From an uncultured Lachnospiraceae bacterium (GTDB taxonomy: Bacteria > Bacillota > Clostridia > Lachnospirales > Lachnospiraceae), in NCBI GenBank assembly GCA_910578715.1, contig CAJTRL010000014.1:4915-68914 (forward strand): 64,000 bases of DNA. The letters run 5' to 3'. The notes under the pieces were generated by a model. It was not told the DNA's origin and did not search any database. It saw only the letters and a program-made list of their open reading frames with translations. Positions 61,129-64,000 of this stretch are shown piece by piece. The position numbers and the translations under genes were made by a program. Each line of letters opens with the position of its first letter. Within the stretch, counting starts at the first letter, position 1.

Positions 61129-62652
61129 ATGGAATACCGGAAAAATGAAATGGTGACGGTACGGATAGACGATATCGGCAATGACGGGGAAGGAATCGGG
61201 AAAATAGACGGCTTTACGCTGTTTGTGAAAGATGCAGTTATCGGAGACGTCGTAGAAGCGAAAATTACAAAAATAAAAAAGAATTACGGATATGCGCGAA
61301 TGGAAAAAATTATTGCTCCGTCACCTTTCCGTGTGGAGCCCGAATGCGTTTTTCACAGACAATGCGGCGGCTGCCAGATTCAGGCAATGGCTTATGAAAG
61401 ACAGCTTTTGTTCAAACAGGAAAAAATCCGCAATAACCTGATTCGCATCGGCGGTTTTGACGCGGGCCTGATTGATAAAATCATGGAGCCGGTTGTTGGG
61501 ATGGAGCATCCCTGGCATTATCGGAATAAGGCGCAGTTTCCCGTTGGATATGATAAAAACGGAAATCTCATTACCGGGTTTTATGCGGGCCGCACACATG
61601 ATATCATTCCGAATACAGATTGCTTACTGGGCACCGTTGAAAATAAAAAGATATTGGAGACGGTGCTTTCTTATATGCGGGAAAATAAGGTTTCCGCTTA
61701 CCGGGAACAGACAGGAGAAGGGCTGGTGCGCCATATCCTGATTCGTACAGGCTTTGCTTCCGGCGAAATTATGGTATGCCTTGTCATTAACGGGACAACC
61801 CTTCCGAAAGAAAAAGAGCTGGTGAAAAAGCTGACGGCGCTTTCGCTGGCTGAGAATGTTTCTGCAGTTGATAAGGACGGTCGTCCGGGAAATGCGGAAG
61901 AAAATAGGAAATGTGATGAGAAGACAGCTGACAGAAAGAAAATTGTGAGCATTTCCGTCAGCACGAATACGGAGAGAACCAACGTTATTATGGGAAAAGA
62001 AATCCGGGTTCTCTGGGGACGCGGATATATTGAGGACAGCATCCGGATTCTTGGAGCGCCGGAAGAGACCCGCGTAAACTTCAGAATCTCGCCCCTTTCC
62101 TTTTACCAGGTTAATCCCGGACAGACAGAAAAGCTGTACAGTCTTGCGCTTGCTTGCGCAGGGCTGACGGGAAAAGAAACGGTATGGGATTTGTATTGCG
62201 GCATTGGGACAATTTCCCTTTTTCTTGCAAGGTATGCCAGAAAAGTATACGGTGTGGAAGTCGTTCCACAGGCCATAGAGGACGCCAGAGAAAATGCCCG
62301 TATCAACGGAATTGACAATGCGGAGTTTTATGTCGGGAAGGCGGAAGAAGTTTTGCCGGAGCAGTTTGAAAAGGAAGGAATCCGGGCGGATGTGATTGTA
62401 GTAGACCCACCGCGGAAAGGCTGTGACGATAAGTGTCTGGAAACGATGCTGGCGATGAAGCCGGAGAGGATTGTATATGTGAGCTGTGATTCCGCTACGC
62501 TGGCACGGGATTTGAAGGTGCTGTGCGGGGGAGGGTATGAGTTAAGGAAGGTGCAGGGGGTGGATTTGTTTGGGGGGACGGTGCATGTTGAGGTAATAAT
62601 AATGATGCAGTATAATTCCCAACAAGTTGGGATGGGAAAAGAGAAGAATTAA
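61129..62652 (+). CDS. rlmD: 23S rRNA (uracil-C5)-methyltransferase
   Basis: A 507-aa TrmA/RumA-family enzyme: N-terminal TRAM domain (residues 1-58), 4Fe-4S cysteines in CVFHRQCGGC, SAM site WDLYCGIGTISLFLA, DPPRKGCDDKCL and the nucleophile Cys in YVSCDSATLARDL. A hydrophilic insertion lies at about residues 245-275. It forms m5U at 23S position 1939-like sites, possibly 747 too as in RlmCD. A two-codon ATG-CGA-TAA frame (61120-61128), placed right after GGAGG, abuts the start ATG. Confidence 0.94.
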   Translation: MEYRKNEMVTVRIDDIGNDGEGIGKIDGFTLFVKDAVIGDVVEAKITKIKKNYGYARMEKIIAPSPFRVEPECVFHRQCGGCQIQAMAYERQLLFKQEKIRNNLIRIGGFDAGLIDKIMEPVVGMEHPWHYRNKAQFPVGYDKNGNLITGFYAGRTHDIIPNTDCLLGTVENKKILETVLSYMRENKVSAYREQTGEGLVRHILIRTGFASGEIMVCLVINGTTLPKEKELVKKLTALSLAENVSAVDKDGRPGNAEENRKCDEKTADRKKIVSISVSTNTERTNVIMGKEIRVLWGRGYIEDSIRILGAPEETRVNFRISPLSFYQVNPGQTEKLYSLALACAGLTGKETVWDLYCGIGTISLFLARYARKVYGVEVVPQAIEDARENARINGIDNAEFYVGKAEEVLPEQFEKEGIRADVIVVDPPRKGCDDKCLETMLAMKPERIVYVSCDSATLARDLKVLCGGGYELRKVQGVDLFGGTVHVEVIIMMQYNSQQVGMGKEKN

Positions 62653-62660
62653 GGGGTTTA

Positions 62661-62700
62661 AACCACAAGATGTTGTGGTTAAAGGCAGACTTGTCTGCCT
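62661..62700 (+). terminator. Two short hairpins after rlmD
   Basis: AACCACAA/TTGTGGTT (62661-62680) and AGGCAGAC/GTCTGCCT (62683-62700) are perfect short inverted repeats. No T tract follows directly. The rest of the gap to 62905 is AT-rich without a gene. Confidence 0.45.
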
Positions 62701-62905
62701 TGGGCAAAAATTGGAGCGAAAATCGACCAGTTTTTGCCCTATTTTTTTGCCCGTTTTTATAGATGTATAGTGCTTGCCCAAAGGCTGACCCGTGCAAAGT
62801 ATACCGCAAAAAGCGCAATCTGTACCATTTCAGTAGAAAAAAAAAGTGATTTTCCTTTATAATCAAATAACTGTCCGTACACAGCACTGACGAGGAGGTA
62901 TACTT

Positions 62906-64000
62906 ATGGATGAACAACGTGCATGGTTGAGAGCAAGAAGGAAAAGGCGCCTGCGCATATTTGCAGTGATACTATGCCTTTGTGTACTGTTTACGGCTTA
63001 TCCCAATATTCTGGTGACACTTTCTGTTTTTGCAACGGGAAAGCCGGAGCAGACGCAGGGGCAGTATGTGTCTGGATTTGCAAAGCTGCCGGAAGAGATT
63101 AGGGAACAGACCGTTCCGGTGGGAACCACACTTTCGGAACTGACGCTCCCCGACACGCTGGAAGCAGTGATGACCGGCCATCAGTCTTACGAAGATGGGG
63201 AAAAGGAACCGGAGGATGATGCCAAAGACAAAGCGGACGCTGGTGACGAGACGGCCGGTGACATAACCGATACAGGGGATAACAACGGCAGTACGGAGGA
63301 GCCGGAAGAAGGCGGGCCGTCCGATACGGAACAGGAAGATACGGAAACAGACGGCGGGACAGAGGATAAGGATACAGAGACCGGGGACGGAGAGGATGTA
63401 CAGCCGGAGGATGGCGGGGAATCCGGGGAAACAGACGAATCAACGATAACAGATAACGAGGATGAAACCGACACAGACAACGGGGAAGGCGGAGAAGGGG
63501 AAAGTGCGCCCGCAGAGGAACAGGAAACCCATACCGTCACCATGCCGGAATATCTTGCGGAAAATGTGATTTCGGTACAGACATTGGAAAACACATCAAC
63601 TGAAGAACAGGAAGAAACACAGGCGGAGCAGGAAGAGGCAACGGTCACGATAGAGGGCGTTGCATGGCAGTCGGAGCCGGAGTATTCGGGAAGTACGGAA
63701 GGGACATATATTTTTACCGCCGTTCTGCCGGAAGGTTATACACTGGAAGAAGGGGGGGGCGTGAGCCTGCCGCAGATTACAGTAACGGTAGAGAGCGGAA
63801 CAGATGCCATAATAGAGGCATTGCTTGACCGGATAGCGGCACTGCCGGACGGGGAGGAATACCTTGCCGCAGAGCCGGACAGGGACAAGGATGAGGAAGG
63901 CTGCGCGGCATGGGAAGAAAAGCTGTATGCGTATGCGGAAGAAGCCCTTGCCATCTGGGAGGAATATGAGACGCTGACGGAGGAACAGCAGGCACGGTTT
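62906..64000 (+). CDS. Acidic secreted surface protein, 3' end outside the window
   Basis: At least 365 residues, open to the window end. An N-terminal basic stretch and hydrophobic helix (IFAVILCLCVLFTAYPNILV) form a signal peptide. Residues about 90-215 are dominated by Glu, Asp, Thr and Gly, a disordered stalk; then an Ig-like repeat (VAWQSEPEYSGSTEGTYIFT) and helical sequence (LLDRIAALPDGEEYLA). GAGGAGG lies six bases before the ATG. A G8 tract at 63752-63759 could slip and shift the frame. Confidence 0.82.
   Translation, partial: MDEQRAWLRARRKRRLRIFAVILCLCVLFTAYPNILVTLSVFATGKPEQTQGQYVSGFAKLPEEIREQTVPVGTTLSELTLPDTLEAVMTGHQSYEDGEKEPEDDAKDKADAGDETAGDITDTGDNNGSTEEPEEGGPSDTEQEDTETDGGTEDKDTETGDGEDVQPEDGGESGETDESTITDNEDETDTDNGEGGEGESAPAEEQETHTVTMPEYLAENVISVQTLENTSTEEQEETQAEQEEATVTIEGVAWQSEPEYSGSTEGTYIFTAVLPEGYTLEEGGGVSLPQITVTVESGTDAIIEALLDRIAALPDGEEYLAAEPDRDKDEEGCAAWEEKLYAYAEEALAIWEEYETLTEEQQARF

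Overview
The window reads as a chromosomal segment of a low-to-mid G+C, Gram-positive anaerobe, most likely a Lachnospiraceae-type Clostridia. This is inferred from gene content rather than a database search: an Firmicutes-type GalT, MutS2, YhaM, a VanW-family protein, DUF4080 radical SAM and DUF1700 proteins, strong AGGAGG/GAAAGG ribosome sites, and no outer-membrane genes.

Layout. 0-8.6 kb: acetyltransferases, an MBL-fold hydrolase and a P-loop protein run into an OmpR/histidine-kinase pair, an ABC exporter (ATPase plus two membrane subunits) and an MFS efflux pump. The pump is preceded by a 12-codon leader peptide and mutually exclusive hairpins that look like translational attenuation. 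8.6-16.4 kb: a cellobiose-type disaccharide locus with a GH94 phosphorylase, divergent LacI regulator, sugar-binding lipoprotein and two permeases but no ATPase; three identical-core operator-like sites lie between the divergent genes. 16.5-25.1 kb: DUF1700-type membrane protein, an Asn/Gln-rich small protein, a MoxR-DUF58-DUF4129 operon, an rRNA methyltransferase, an amidase-like protein that has lost its zinc and catalytic residues, RdgB and a YfcE-type phosphodiesterase.

25.3-36.1 kb is a mobile region: an IS30-family transposase next to what I read as a filamentous-phage (inovirus-like) prophage. Read leftward, its genes are Cys-rich small proteins, a candidate ssDNA-binding protein, membrane proteins, a 53-aa major coat protein, small coat-like proteins, a signal-peptide/C-terminal-anchor adsorption-type protein, a small membrane protein and a Zot ATPase. 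That is the M13 order (G5, G7/9, G8, G3, G6, G1) without a secretin, as expected for a single-membrane host. Replication is assigned to a CRESS-virus-like Rep (HUH nuclease plus SF3 helicase). The region ends just before the promoter of a tRNA-Pro/tRNA-Gly pair.

36.5-64 kb is mostly housekeeping: an AraC regulator with galK-galT, a HAD phosphatase, a DUF4143 ATPase, an oxidoreductase, radical SAM/Nth/exonuclease genes, VanW, an AIR-synthase-like protein, Lrp-aminotransferase, TrmL, a second two-component system, MutS2, an HtrA-like protein whose catalytic triad is gone, YhaM, RlmD, and a truncated acidic surface protein with a G8 tract. Palindromic repeat elements of one family occur at 25.3, 58.4 and possibly 55.8 kb, and several genes share an unusual leader in which an ATGG lies between the ribosome site and the start.
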